DNA of 64,000 nt from Plumapathes pennacea (GCA_964036295.1 OZ038465.1:13706667-13770666), one strand, 5' to 3'; shown: positions 21,501 to 34,781, counted from the first letter of the stretch. A program made the numbers and translations. Notes: generated by a model not told the origin, from the letters alone.

Positions 21501-22190
21501 TCCACAAAGATGACGCTGACTTCAAAGCGAGACGCACTGACAGCCATCATTTTCAATTCTTGGATTTCTTATTAATCGCACCAAGTGGTTTCAATCATGC
21601 ACTAAACTTCTCTCCACGCTTTCAAGCTCTCAAAAAGAACCGCATTCTCAAAATAAACTTTAATTTGCTTAGTGCTAGCGTAAAACGCCTACCTTTCTGA
21701 AATAAAAACACATATACTGAATTTAAAAATTCTCCTTCGCGTCTTTAGATTGATTGGTCCGGGCGCTCCCACGTAAATTTATTTCCACTGTTGCCCAGCT
21801 TTAATGTGCATTGAAATTAAAAGAAAAAACATCATGTCTTATGTCCACAATAAATAAACTAACAGAGGCTTTCTAATAAATTTAAAATTTCAATATTCTG
21901 TGCAATGTAAATAGCATTCTGACTTTGATCAATTTAATTCACAATAAAGAGTCCAGCGCACGGAGTGGAGTTACAGTCCGCATTCGTCATAATACGTAAC
22001 AAACGGCCTACCGCTCGCGAAAGAATAGTGTACTTTCAATTCATAGTTATCCAAAAACGATAACAAGAAAAGTGATCTTACATCGAAATTGTACGTGTTA
22101 TCATTGCTGGCGGAGTATTGAAGGAGTGCTATTAACTACCTGGCAAAATTCAATTTTAAAGTTGCTCTGAAAAAAAAAATGGATCAAGAA
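21501..22190 (+). other. Spacer upstream of receptor locus 11
   Basis: No gene is seen. It holds the recurring downstream block (aaagatgacgctgacttcaa onward, about 21505-21715) and the upstream block at about 21790-21920. The leader of locus 11 follows, including ttcaattcatagttatcc, which is shared with loci 8 and 9. Confidence 0.55.
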
Positions 22191-23042
22191 ATGGCTAATA
22201 ATTCATCAACATTTATAAAAATCACACTTGACAACGGTGCGGAGATGATCTTGTGGATTGTGATCTATCTAGTCGAGAGTTTTCTTATTTGTCTGGGAAA
22301 CTCGCTCAGTATTGTAGTGTTTTGGAGGAGAAGACGCTCACTAAGACGAACCAGTTATCTGCTCATCAACCTGGCGGTTGCTGATCTCATTCTTGGCGTT
22401 TCCATGGCTATCTTGGCAATAAAAGGATTATGGTCTTGGAATACAAGAATATCGTCAATAATTATGTCTATCAACACTTTTCCTATGTTTGCATCGATCT
22501 TTTCCCTAACACTTGTTTCACGAGAGACAGCGTACGCTATCGTCTTCCCATTTCGACATCGAACAGCTGGTGGCCGTGCTTACTGCTTCGCTGTAACACT
22601 AATCTGGCTTCTGGCAGCTTTAAATTGCGTTATGTGGACTATTTTGTACATTTTCAATTTCCGTTTCTTAGTCGTTCCCTTGGATTATTTCGCAGTCGTT
22701 ATCTCAGGAATATGTCTCATCCTGATGTCTTCTTCTTACTTATCAATATGGTGGTTCGTGTCAAAACGTCGAAACAGGCAAACGCGAGAAAGAAAGAAAA
22801 GAAAGAAACTCGCGGTGACTCTATTGGTCGTCACACTTTTGTCTTTGATGTCATGGATTCCGGGACAGTTGGCCTTTCTTACTCATTTTGTCCAGGCGTT
22901 GCAGTTCAAAGATGTCCGCTACAAGCTACTTGCAGTCCTTCTGGTCAATTCCTGTCTCAATCCGTTGGTATACACTTTCAGAATGGCAGAGTTCAGGAGA
23001 GAAATCAAGGCGATCATCTGTAGACTAACTACATGTTGTTAG
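22191..23042 (+). CDS. Array receptor 11: class A-type 7TM receptor, short C-tail
   Basis: A single-exon frame of 283 aa. The start at 22191 (MANNSST) is chosen over the in-frame ATG at 22179 because it matches the other starts. The core is FWRRRRSLRRTSY, NLAVADLILG, RERKKRKK, SWIPGQL in TM6 (Ser for the usual Thr) and NPLVYTFRMAEFRREIK. At the end of TM3 it reads SRETAYA where all others have SLETAYA, placing an arginine just before the conserved Glu. It ends RLTTCC, again with terminal cysteines. It is the last member before the receptor-free region. Confidence 0.92.
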   Translation: MANNSSTFIKITLDNGAEMILWIVIYLVESFLICLGNSLSIVVFWRRRRSLRRTSYLLINLAVADLILGVSMAILAIKGLWSWNTRISSIIMSINTFPMFASIFSLTLVSRETAYAIVFPFRHRTAGGRAYCFAVTLIWLLAALNCVMWTILYIFNFRFLVVPLDYFAVVISGICLILMSSSYLSIWWFVSKRRNRQTRERKKRKKLAVTLLVVTLLSLMSWIPGQLAFLTHFVQALQFKDVRYKLLAVLLVNSCLNPLVYTFRMAEFRREIKAIICRLTTCC

Positions 23043-23412
23043 TGAGAAAACAAACCAGCCGATTGTTCAGGAGCTGCCTCAAACCTCCATCGTTTTGCTT
23101 GCTTGTTCTCTACCGAGTGACAGAATGAAAATGTTTGTGGTAATCCATCTACACTGTGGCTTTCCAACGCTAGTTCGTGCAAAAAATTATTTCCCGCGCA
23201 AACTGTTTCAACGGTAAATGGACCGCCCTTCGTAAAATATTCTGTAATCTACCCATTTTCATTGGTTCAGAGGTCGCCCCACCTTTTGCAATCATTATCA
23301 TCTGAAAATAAATTTGACACTGTAGCTCTATTATTCCAACACGTTTAGGGTCCTTACTAGTAAACCCAGATAAAAACAAATGTACTGGACTGAAAATAAT
23401 TTCTTTCGCTTA

Positions 23413-23628
23413 TTTAGGGCGCGTTCGATTGGGTCTATTTCGGAATAGGAATACCATTGCTGATCTGTAAAATTTTTTGGTTTGGAGCTGATTAGGATTA
23501 TGATGAACCGGAAGCTATATGCAAGCATGGAGGTTTTTAAACCTATTTCGAACAAAATCTCCCGCAGAACAAGCAAGTCATTTTAGCTATTTCTATTCCA
23601 GAATAGACCCAATCGAACGCGCCCTAAA
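23413..23628 (+). mobile_element. MITE-like element with terminal inverted repeats of about 34 bp
   Basis: The left end (tttagggcgcgttcgattgg and on) and the right end (ccaatcgaacgcgccctaaa) are inverted copies over about 34 bases with few mismatches. About 150 bases lie between them, with no coding capacity. TA flanks both arms if the TIR starts at GGGCGCG. The superfamily is not certain: Tc1/mariner-like by TA, hAT-like by the end sequence. Confidence 0.8.
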
Positions 23629-26013
23629 TTGATTAGTTTAACAGAACGCTCTGAAGTAACAGTTTCCAATGTGATTCCCAGTTTTATTGTTCACTGTAAA
23701 TCATGTCGTAGTCTACATAATGATAATGAAGATATATTTTTACCGTATTAGATTAACCTTTCTACATAATTTAAGCTGAATCCCAAGTCATGATGACTTA
23801 AGAGTATTGTAATGGGCCATTTCCGAGATACCTGTTATTTCTGTTCCAAAACGAGGTCGAGTGCAAATCTTTTTTTAAGAAAATTAGTACTCATTTTCAT
23901 AAGAAAGGTTTCGCACTTGACTTTGGTTTTAAACTCTCGGAAATACTCTGTTGCAAATTTAACTTATGTCGTTTTATAACCATGAACGCGCAACCGAAGA
24001 GAGGAACTTAGGAGATTACGAGTAATTTAATCACTTGTGTAATCACTGTAGATACAATCATCTGGCAAACCATCATTGTTCACTTTCCTCAGAAAATTAT
24101 TATTACTCAGGTAGTCAAAACGACATGTCACCAAATACAGTGTACACTGAACAAACAAAATTATACTCAAAATTAAGCAATATTACTTATATCCGTTCAT
24201 ACCATTTACTATATATAACGAATTGTACCACGAAAGAAAATAAAAAGGTGGGGTAAAAGTAGGAGTTAAAAATCATAGTTTAGAAGACTACTGAAGCGTT
24301 GTTGTTACATGTATCATGTCGTACTTCATCATAAAAATAGACTCATATGCAGAGATTGCAGTCGGAAAAATTTAATTATTCACTTTTACAATGACAGGTG
24401 CAAATAACAAAAGCAGAATTTAAACCAGAAAAAACTGCGGACTAAAAATGAGTTAGATCGGATATCATAATTGCACGAATATTATTTCCGTCATCACCTT
24501 TCCTTTGATGTTGGTCTCAAAAGAACAAATTGGAAGACTACAGAGTAAAAATTGTTCGGATCCTCTATTACGCTGCACGCACAAAAAAATTACTGTTCCA
24601 TTACCCATTTCACCACACCATTTCGTTTATCTTTGGTCTTTATGAGACAAACTAGGCCGAACACTGCGCGCTAAAATGATTTGGCTCCTATATACAGTGA
24701 ATTCCCTCTTAACCTCTCTGCCGTTTCTTCAGTCATTTACTCTAACTGAACACCTCTCTAAAATGTAATTGCATTATGCGAAAATAATTATTACTGTGAT
24801 CCATTTCTTTTTGCCACACAATTTCATTTTAAAGTTCTCTCTTGGTTGGTCTTTCTTAGGTACTTACTTGAGTGTCGGTGAGTATACGAGGTCTGCGCCT
24901 TGCTGAAATTACTTTGTACATGAAGGTATTCTGTACGAGGTCACCGTACAAACGTACCTGAGTTCTATCAAGACCAACACAGTTGAAACAATAAATATGG
25001 CATCAACGAGGTGCAGATAATTGTGTACTTTGATGAGTTTTCTAAAATGGTTTTTTGAGGCTCTTTCTTAGCCACGTTCGTTCCTTGTTCTTCTTACTAG
25101 TGCAAAAGAAACGGGTTATTTATTCGTATATTTACAAGCAGAAATCGCGTCAAAAATAAACAACAATACGTTCTTGATTAAGCCAAATAGAATATACTTT
25201 AATTTATTTAGTCCGGAATAAGTCTAAAAGTTTTTCTCTTCACAAAACATCTTATGAATAAACATTAATGTATATTTCACACAAAACCAGATAACAGTAA
25301 CAAGATAAGAAAACGGCACGAATATATTATGTCGGTCCGTCGATGCTTCACGTAGTCATTATATAGTCGCAAGCGCACAATAGACATCAAGCCGTGAAGC
25401 AATAAGCGTGTTGTGCAAAAACACACACAGGGAAAAACCAGCAAAATGATTGACAAACTGAACGCATAATAGCTATTTTTTGAATCAACAAACAGAAGTA
25501 AAATATCTGGGTGAACTTATTATATTCTTTCAACTGGTGATGAAAGCGGCAACCAATCTCAAATTTGACAATTGCCTTCCGCCTCATTTCCCTTTTGTCA
25601 GTTCTGTGAACAAATGGTAAATATTCCTACTCTCCAAACTGCAATGATATGAACAATAAAACGGAATATTGCGTGCAGGTTATGAATGTTTTATTAAAAA
25701 CAAATTGATTAGGTGTACGTGCTCGTGCATATGATTACCGCGGAAACAGTACCAACTTGAGCACTCTTGTTCACTAGAAGTGCACCTTATTATCACCATT
25801 TTTCTGCCTTTCTTTTATAGTTTGTTTCTATTTTTGTTTTGTTTTTGCTTTTGCTTTTAGCTGCTTTTTGTTTTGTTTTTCCTTCTCATCCTTCTCTTTG
25901 ACAAGTACAAGTATAAGTATTATGAAACAAGCATGTTCCTTAGTAAATTTAAGTTTGCATAACTCAGGCGCATTTCGGCGCGTTGTTCTTACACAGACCA
26001 CCATCCAAGCCAC
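23629..26013. other. Gene-poor stretch after the array
   Basis: A last, diverged copy of the array's upstream block is seen at about 23670-23770. Beyond that I see no supported gene, only AT-rich sequence with short open frames. Confidence 0.5.
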
Positions 26014-26940
26014 TCAACGGCAAATCGGACACAAGTTCTTGACTAGATCCACCGAAACCCTTCTCAACTCCCGTAATCTCCAACAATACAGCGCTGGGTT
26101 CAAAGTAGAATTGAGTAAAACAAGTACAAAAGTAAACTGGCTCGCTGTCAACAAAGCTTTGCTTGCAATGTTTGCAAGCGCAGCAACAGTTAGAAACAGA
26201 CTTGGGGTGTAACACAACAATAACGCAAAATACACGACTAACATATTATTGACAGACTTCTTGTACTTCATGGTGTTGAAGGTAAAGCCTTCTGCCAGTT
26301 GTGGTTGCGCGGCTTGAATGACATTCTGGTGACGACGCAGTGCTTTATAGATCATAATGTAGAACAGAGAAGGAAAAACAATGCCAACTGAAATGTAGAC
26401 GGCGTTGAGAATATGGTACGCTAACTCGTCCACTGTCGATGGCCTGACCGCTGCTAGGACCAGAGCTGGCGTCAACCACACAGCAAGTACGGCAAAGCTT
26501 ACTCGTTTGAGATTAACCACACTTCGGTAATGAACGTTCAAGCGCACAGCCAAGAATCGGTCCAGACTAATACAGGTTATCGTCAGCAAAGAGACTGCGT
26601 AAAGATAATTCCCCAAAGGCCTCAAAAGGGTCCATGCCAACTCTCCACTTTGCACACTGTCTGTTAGTCCAGAGATCACCACGATGGTAACTAGGGGATG
26701 GACTAGGGCACCGACGCACAGGTCGGACAAGGCCAGACTGCAAAGAAGAACTTTGGACGGTCCGTGCATAGAGGTGTCTCTACGGAGCGCTGCTATGATC
26801 ACGGCGTTTCCAACGGTTGCTGCCAGTGACAGCAAAATGTTAAATGAAGCCACTACAGCATCGAAGGCGAAATTGCTGTTTGGTGGGGCAACAGCTGTAG
26901 GAGTTGGCAGATTCGTGCTTGTGCTCGAATAGATTGCCAT
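26014..26940 (-). CDS. Orphan rhodopsin-like (class A) receptor
   Basis: A single-exon frame of 308 aa, unrelated in detail to the array. It has a Ser/Thr/Pro-rich N-terminus, GN at 44-45 in TM1, LALSD at 69-73 in TM2, the G-protein motif D127-R-F, CYTP at 243-246 in TM6 (Tyr where Trp is usual, then Pro) and NPALY at 281-285 in TM7. It ends with a short tail (CPICR) that could be palmitoylated. Cysteines for the common TM3-ECL2 disulfide are not evident. Cnidarian genomes hold many such intronless orphan receptors, often labelled amine-, adenosine- or melanocortin-receptor-like; I cannot assign a ligand. The D-R-F here contrasts with E-T-A in the array. Confidence 0.9.
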   Translation of the reverse strand: MAIYSSTSTNLPTPTAVAPPNSNFAFDAVVASFNILLSLAATVGNAVIIAALRRDTSMHGPSKVLLCSLALSDLCVGALVHPLVTIVVISGLTDSVQSGELAWTLLRPLGNYLYAVSLLTITCISLDRFLAVRLNVHYRSVVNLKRVSFAVLAVWLTPALVLAAVRPSTVDELAYHILNAVYISVGIVFPSLFYIMIYKALRRHQNVIQAAQPQLAEGFTFNTMKYKKSVNNMLVVYFALLLCYTPSLFLTVAALANIASKALLTASQFTFVLVLLNSTLNPALYCWRLRELRRVSVDLVKNLCPICR

Positions 26941-27834
26941 GATTCTTCCTTGGCGTTAAGTTTACTTCAATGGGCTCTTGTAGTCTCGCGTCAGTTATTC
27001 ATTGATGCGATGACTGGCTCTATTCCTCTCTTTTGCGTGCTCCATTCCTGTTTTATATCCTGTTTTATGCATCTATTTGTTTCTATTCTAAAGTATGACT
27101 TTACCGTCTTTCAAATAATGACAGCTGATTATAGCGGAAATAGGATGCCATATATTATTTCTCAATTGGGCACTTAAGCAAACAGCTCTCTACGTTCTGA
27201 TATGTGATAGGTCCGTCATTTACAGCCTGTTATGAATATCAAAACCAAACTTTTTCCCCGCCTAGAAAATTCGTAAGTTTGGCTTAGCAAGAAAAGGACG
27301 GAAACGAGGGGTGAGCCATTGTCGTTTAAAAGGTCATGGAACCATCACCAGAGTTATTGGTACTTTCGAGTAAATTGGACGCGTCTCTTGAATTATGATA
27401 ATCAGATAGCAAAAAGAGAAGAATAACGGCTTTGTAAGTTGGTCTGCCAAAAAGCTCATTAGATTGGTTGCTTTCATAACCAGTTGAAAAAATGTAATAA
27501 CTAATCCCTTCAGAACAGAAATTACATTTTACTAACTTAGTCTGAATTGCTCTGACGTTATGAGTTTCTCCGGCCAATTGTTTTCAAAGTCGGTCGTTTA
27601 TTTATTTTTTTATTTTTTTTATTTTTTTTTATTTTTTTTTCAGAACACTATGTAGATTTGTGTTAACAAGCCAGCTATAATATTTCCCGACTCTTGAAAC
27701 GGCAGTTTATACTAGAAATACGATAATCACAGTGTTATAGATTAAAACTAGAATATCTTCTCGTAGTTTTGGAAGCGAATAAATTAGTGAATTAGAGTTC
27801 TTTTGTTGACAATTGGAAGAGTTAGTAAAGATGT

Positions 27835-28728
27835 TTAAAGGGCTCGGTCATGAGTTACGCATGCGTCTTTTTCAGTAAAATAACACGGCGCGCATATTTA
27901 ATGAGCTTCAACGGCTAATTCAATTTGTTTGTATCTGAACCTCAAAACAGGTTAAAATTCTACCAAAATCAAAGCAAAACCTGGCGGGTTTGCTTCAAAG
28001 TACACGGGTCTTACCTCGCCAGCTTCTGCGACGCTCAAATCTAGCCATACTTCGAACACGGCTTGTCAACAGTTCTCATTGTATAAATCGCCGCCAGCTG
28101 AAATCGCAGTATATTCATTGAATAGACAGCTTTCCAAACCGACGAATTTTAAATCTTGAAAGGAAAATGAAGTCGTCTGACTAAGAAGCGATTAAGCTTT
28201 CGATTCTCCTGAGAGGAATACACCAGCTGAAACTGTCGACAGAAAATTATTTATTGGGTTCGTGTAAAAATCATGGCCCATAGCATAAACAAGAACAGCA
28301 GGTTTCTATATTTTCTTCAAGTGATACAGTCAGTATTACACACAAGGATATGACTAGCATAACTTGCCGTCTTCAATGATTTTCGAAACAAAGAGCAGTC
28401 CTCATGCAACTTGCGAATATTATCATTTCCACTGTATAGCGCCCGTGACGAGCAAAACATTTCGGCAATGGATCGTGTAAACTTCATTTAGAAACGGTGA
28501 AATTTGCCTTGGCGACTGCTCGATTTCCACCGACTGAACTCTGCTTTTCCTTCCTGATGATGTATCTCAGTTTTAAGACAAACAACGTGGCGTAGTTTGT
28601 ACTTTGTTGTGCTCGAGCTTCGCTTCGCTTCATCCGCCATTAATCAAACTTGAAAACTTTAGCCGCACGTTTTCAAGTTTTGCGAGCTGAGCTGCCGCGC
28701 GTCAAAGCTCATGACCGAGCCCCTTTAA
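27835..28728. mobile_element. TTAA-bounded element, about 0.9 kb
   Basis: The left end (TTAA then agggctcggtcatgag) and the right end (ctcatgaccgagcccct then TTAA) are inverted repeats of about 17 bases, flanked on both sides by TTAA. TTAA target sites are the hallmark of piggyBac-type transposition. No transposase frame is present, so this would be a non-autonomous derivative. Confidence 0.65.
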
Positions 28729-31700
28729 TCAAATGTTACGTCGTTGTTTACAGTGATTAACACTGAGGCCTTCCTCAGGAAATCTAAGTGATCTTGTTAT
28801 TAATTGAAGATCTTGTCTTAGGAAATGAGCAACAGCAAGTGCGTACACTGCCGTAGGCGTGCCAGCAACCTTCTCTTCCTTCAGATCTTAACTACAGCCA
28901 ATCATATTCATCGGAATGTGTTAGTGTTACTTTAGAATAAGTGTGTTAGTCAAATAGAGGAACCACTCGAGTATTAACGACATCCGGCGGAGAAGTCCAT
29001 TCGAAAACATGTGTTCCGAATGCGACTTTGACCTTGATCCTAACGAAAATCCATTTCCTATCCTCTGTATTCTGACTCGGCTTGTGTGAAAACCATTAGG
29101 AAGCGCTTGGACGACTTAACACTTGATGGCCAAAAATACGTAAGCTCGAAACTAGAGAGTCGGAGTTGGAGTTGGTACTCGTACTCTTGTACTCGTACTG
29201 GCTAGGAGAGTGATACTTGTTCTTGTAAACGGAACATCATCGCAGAAGTGGATTAAAGCGAGCTTTACCTCTAAAGTCTGTTATAGCCCCGTAACAGCAG
29301 ATACCCCGTCGCGAGGAGAGTAAAGAAACTAGCGCTGGACGCTACTTAACTTTTTTCTCTCTGCACTTGAATATTCTTATCGCGAAATTTCTTCCTTTAT
29401 GAAAATCTCTCTAAGTGCGCACCTTTCAGTCTCTTTTCCAAAATCTTACTTAACAGCTCCTTTCACTTGTCAGTGAACATAGGGCTTTCCATGTGGCCTG
29501 TAGTACGTGTTTCTTATGTTTCGATTTATCTTTCACAAATAGCACGAGTAGGATGGAACTAAACTGCTAATTCATCTTTTGACTTTCGGGAGCCCTAAAA
29601 TGGCGAATCGAGGATTTCGGCGCGTAAAGGACTGTGGCTGAGAGGGCTTTACAATCTTGCTTTGACTGAACAACGCTTTCAGAACCTCGAGTTGGTAAAG
29701 CTGCTGTTAAAATAGTTCACCTCTGATTACACCTAACCAAATGCTTTATTAAAGTTTTGAACCGGGCTAGGATATCTAAAAGGGCTAAAAGGGAACGCTC
29801 AACCTAATTTTCTTTCTGATCGAGCATCTTCAGAACATGTCCGACAAAACGTCTTAATAGTAAGGTTTTAAAATACAATTTCTCGGACGTTTAGCAGTTT
29901 ATTCATATTTACAGCGAATAACGAAAGCGACCTCTTTTTCAATAAAAGAAATATATATACAATGGTCATGTCCACTTACATTCCTGACCATCATAACTTG
30001 CTATTGTAATTCGTATTCCGTCATCTTCCGGTTACGTATTGAGATCTGGCGAAGTTCTCTTGTAACGAGCAAGCCCTCTTTCAACTAACGCATTCGGATG
30101 AAAAATCAACTTCACTGGACGATTCCCTAAGCGGACTTTTCAGAAAATGATACGTTTTTAAATAACAGTGCAGACTGAATACGTATTAGCGTTCACGGCG
30201 CTTTAGTGTCAGATATTGTGTTAAGGGTTTTCTTGAAAGACTTCCTTTTTCGAGTAATATGATTGAAACGCCGAGTCACATTTAGATAACGTTATACCTT
30301 ACGAGTTTCGTCTGAATAAAAACACTATTGTACTTAGTTTGTCCAGAAGAATCTATACTGTGGGCATCTATTTTCAGAAGTATATAAAAAGTATATCGAC
30401 GCTTACTTATACATTTCCGCTAACCGCGCTCAGATTGATACTTGGGTCAATCTTTGACAGGTTTGAGTAGCTTCTGCCTCGGTCTGTTAAACGTTTATCG
30501 CCACAAGTGACAGGTAAAAGGAAGCAAATTATTGTCATTACATATATTATAAGTAAACTTGGCTTGTCACTATTGTGTACTATCTGGTAGAGTTGTTTTC
30601 TTTCGCACTAACTGGTACAGAGCACTGCTCCTTGATTTGCATTTCCCCTGTTTCAAAACGAGGCCAAGATTGCTCGTGTGGGTTTTACCCACTCGCCCCA
30701 GTGAACCAAAAGAGATCAACTTTAATTTTTCCACCAGTTCCTTAACAGAAATATATCATACAGTAAGGATAACTTGGGATTTGATACCTTGTTAAGATGA
30801 AATCTGATTGGACTATCAATTCTCACTCTATCGCCCATACATTTAAGGCTGACAGAGACCGTGTATTTCTAGCTTGGGAGTAAAAGGTTTAACTCTTATA
30901 TGGCTCTGTACCAGAGTTTTGAAACAAAGGGATAACGGCTGACCATTCTCCAAAGGTTCCCTTCAGATTTTGAGCTTGAAGCTGTCCTAATAACGTTCAA
31001 ATCACCACTACAGACCGAACGTAATACCTGACGGCTCTTCTTGACACATAACACTGCCTTCTCAAAGGTGCAAGTTAGTCCCTGCCGCTTTTCCGTTGCT
31101 TCTGCGTCAGTAGCACGAGTTTTTTGAACAACACAATGAACATGCACACACTAAATTCTACACCAAGGCCGGCCTGTCAGACAAGTGGTATATCTAATCA
31201 TTATTCCACGCACAGCAATCGCAAATGACATCGTGAGCAAAGACATCCAATTGGCTGGAGTGTATATGAGATTTTGCTCGCTCATATAAACGGGAAAAAC
31301 TGATAATTAACACTAAGTGTAGCTAACATTGGCAAAAAAAATATTTACCCAACGAGAACCTATGATAAAATATATGCATAAGGACAACCTATTTATAATC
31401 AAATTGTCTTGAGCACCACAAATCCTTGTGCTTTGTTTGAGCATTATCACAATCATACATGCACTCGCAGCGACTTATTTTTAATCGTTCTTTTACAACC
31501 TTTCTCTCTCAAATGATCCAATAAATTTGGAAATATTTTACAAATTGAGAATGCAGTATATACAACGTTTTGTAGCCAATGAAGTTCATGATATTCGGAC
31601 AAAAGAATGAGCCACTGCAGGATATATTGATGCTGGTTGAAGCCTTCAAAAACTCTTGTAAACGCACTTCACCGTAAACCTGCTCTGTGGAAATGCTTTG

Positions 31701-32301
31701 GATTTTTCAGTTGCGTTTTCAAGAAACATAGCAATCTCGCACTACTTGAAGTCCCACTCCAAACCCACACCTCTTTGAGAACCCTTGATTGTCGCCCTTC
31801 GAGTTGAACTTTAACATGCAAATATTATGTTCTTAATACATACAGTGGACATATAGTTAATTTTCAATCAAAAGAGATTAATTAATCCACGATAATAGTT
31901 TAAAGCTACAGCTCACGAGGTCGTGAGAACTAGAAGACGTGAGCTTATAACTCAATCGACTTAGTTTGCTTCTACAGAAGGGTAACTAACTGACAGCGCG
32001 CAAATTTTCCTTGAGCATACATGAACTAATTTCAGGTTAGTGGTTTAAGTGAGAGTGGTAAAATTTGAATCAGGATTTGCTGCAGTGTAAAAAAGGATGC
32101 TGAGGAGCTTCCCGCTATCTTTAGTGCAAAAGCACTCGGATCTCTATAATAAACTTTGACCCAAGCACTGCAGCGTGAGATGCCTGGTATGCAAAAACTT
32201 CACTTGGTAGTGGTTCAGCAAGCACTACACTAAATCCGGCGCATGCCCAGAACATCACCCCGTTCATTCAATCGGGTCAAATCGGACGACCAACCGACGC
32301 C

Positions 32302-32665
32302 GCGGCTTCACTATGAAGTGTTTCCCTAATCAAGTCAAGTAGAATTTCGACCATTCCTCCACGAGGGAAGTTACTTTCGAAGATACTGACAGGCCAACCA
32401 TTTCAGCTTTGTTTCATAGTAAGCAAATAAGTTTGAATTACAACAGATTAGTTTCTACTGCAATAGGAGTCCGCTTTTTTCATTGCGGCTTCACTATGCA
32501 TGAAGTGTTTCCCTAATCAAGTCAAGTAGAATTTCGACCATTCCTCCACGAGGAAAGTTGACTTTCGAAGGAACTGACAGGCCAACCATTCTAGCTTTGT
32601 TTCATAGTAAGCAAAAACGTTTGAACTACAAAATATTAGTGTCTACTGCAATAGTCCGCTTTTTT
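32302..32665 (+). repeat. Tandem duplication, unit about 183 bp
   Basis: Two direct copies begin at 32302 and 32485 with gcggcttcactatg and share aagtcaagtagaatttcgac and gacaggccaaccatt. They differ by small indels and substitutions. Confidence 0.9.
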
Positions 32666-32819
32666 TCGTGTGATCCAGTTTAAGAAGCCTTATCCGTAAA
32701 TCTTATAACTATGTATATGCGCATCTTCTTCGATCTTTAATGACCTCTTCGCCGATATTTAGTGTCTAATGCGTGATACTACAATACTACAATACAATGC
32801 CAATACTTGCAGTCAGTTC

Positions 32820-34366
32820 TTAAAGTTCACATAAGCCTTCAGAGGATACATTATGCGAAATTAGGAAGTAATCTAAGCAACTTATGCCCAAAAGAAAGCC
32901 TTTCCGAAGCGTTCTTATATTTTTTTCACGCGTTTGAAATCGGAAATATAAAATCCAGGCCGCGCAAAGTAGGAGACTGGGACCTGTGACGTCAGAGGAG
33001 TGGCGCGTTTCGGCTCGGCACCCCTTCATAGCTCTTATTTATCAGGTTTGTCTACGTTTTTCTCGCTGTTTTCCCGTGTTTTTGGACTTGTACGGCAATG
33101 GCGAGCTCTAGAAGAAACCGTTATATCTGATATATCTGATGTGCTACGGTAGCATCGTCATTCACAAGCATTGAGATTCTGCGGATGTCTCGCGATAACT
33201 CTCGCTCGGGATTTCGACTGAGAGCAGTTGCGTAATTCGTCACGGTCAGTTATATTTGACTTCGAGAGAGCGCGGCTCTCTGGAATGTACAAAAACAGTC
33301 ATTCTAAACTTCCCTGTACGGGTAGACAATAAAGTATTACACTTTAATTGCGGTTTATGGCGCCCTTCTTCACCGTTGGAGGATTTTGCTTTCGCCGCGA
33401 TGGATCAACAGGCGGGCGTACAGCTTTAGACCAACTGTCAGCAGTCAGCGCGACTCCTTTCGCAGTTTGCCAAAAATTTCCCACTTCTGCGGCCGCCGTC
33501 TAACTTCGGAGATGTGGAAACCAAGTTGTTTGAGTAAATAGGTGCCGCAAATCCGGCACACGGTCAACTATAGCCCAAGGAAAATCTAGCCGAAAACCCA
33601 TCTATAGCCCTAAAAAAACCTAGCCGAAAACCCATCTTTCGCTCGGTTTCAGACATAAATTGCAGTGTGTCGCAGTGTGACCTCATCGACCATAAACCTC
33701 CGGCGAACGCGATAGTCTGCTCATTTGATATTCGATACCTACGATAGAAAAGGTATCAAACTTCCCACATCTGAATATATTTTGGATTAAATATAATTAC
33801 TTAATACCCGTCGACAAATTGAGGGACCCGACGATTACCCGGTCAATCTTTCTCCTTCTTATCAACTTTGTACTACAATACCGAGATTGTTTTTTATCAG
33901 TATTAGTTTATTGTAAATTCCATGCAGATCCGGAATTGATCGTCAGCTCCCATTTCACACGTTTGGCCTTGACAAACTGGACCATTTTCTCTTTCGCTTC
34001 CTCGCTTCACCTCTTTGGTCATTCGGAAACTGAATCATATAAAATGCGAATCCTTGCTTATGATCTGGCTCCCTGGAGTAGCCTCCAACAACACATCTAT
34101 AAGGCATTTCGGAGTAAAACCGGTGAAAACTCTGTTCGGACGAGTCGAGACGCCACTCCTCTGACGTCACAGCCCAGGCCCTTGATCGATCATCTTACGC
34201 GGACAAAATCTAAACCGGAAGTCAAAATGGCGCTTTTTCGCATGTTTACCAGGCAAAAAAATATATAAGAACGCTTCGGAAGGGCTTTTTTTGGGGCATA
34301 AGTTGCTTAGATTACTTCCTAATTTCGTATAAAAATGTATCCTCTGAAGGCTTATGTGCACTTTAA
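32820..34366. mobile_element. TTAA-bounded element with long inverted repeats, 1.55 kb
   Basis: About 190 bases at the left (from 32824, agttcacataagccttcag, to tgacgtcagaggagtggcg near 33005) recur inverted at the right (about 34148-34362). TTAA lies exactly at both outer edges (32820-32823 and 34363-34366). The 1.1-kb interior has no convincing frame; a 149-aa open frame at 33819 runs into the right arm and looks fortuitous. It is probably a non-autonomous piggyBac-type or foldback element. Confidence 0.7.
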
Positions 34367-34628
34367 ACGTGTGAACTCCTCTAAGCATCTCTATAACGTA
34401 TTCTATGGATAAAGTGCCTGAGTCATGCACACCACTGAATGAGGTAAGAACACTTTTAGTTTGTTCGTTTCATTAACAAGCACCGCTTCGCGCCAAGAGA
34501 TATCACAAACAAAAATGCACAGGTAACCGACTTAGGATTTAAATCAGAGCACAGATTCATCTAGCCATATTTTTAATGGCAATCATTATTAATAAGTCAA
34601 GTGACATTATTTGCCGAATCACTAAATG

Positions 34629-34781
34629 TAGGCCAAGCTCACATCACGTACGCAAACACATTGTGTTGTTTTAAAAATTATAGGGCAAGCTCACATCACG
34701 TACGCAAACATATTGTGTTGTTTTAAAAACTATATAGGGCAAGCTCAAATCATGTATTCGCGAACATATTGTGTTGTTTTA
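34629..34781 (+). repeat. Three tandem copies of a 52-54 bp unit
   Basis: Copies start at 34629, 34681 and 34735 and share ggcaagctcacatcacgtac and attgtgttgtttta. The third copy is more diverged and shorter. Confidence 0.92.

Noticed and set aside
33819..34268. 149-aa + strand frame
   Set aside because: It enters the right inverted repeat of the TTAA element, has no recognisable domain and no transposase motif.
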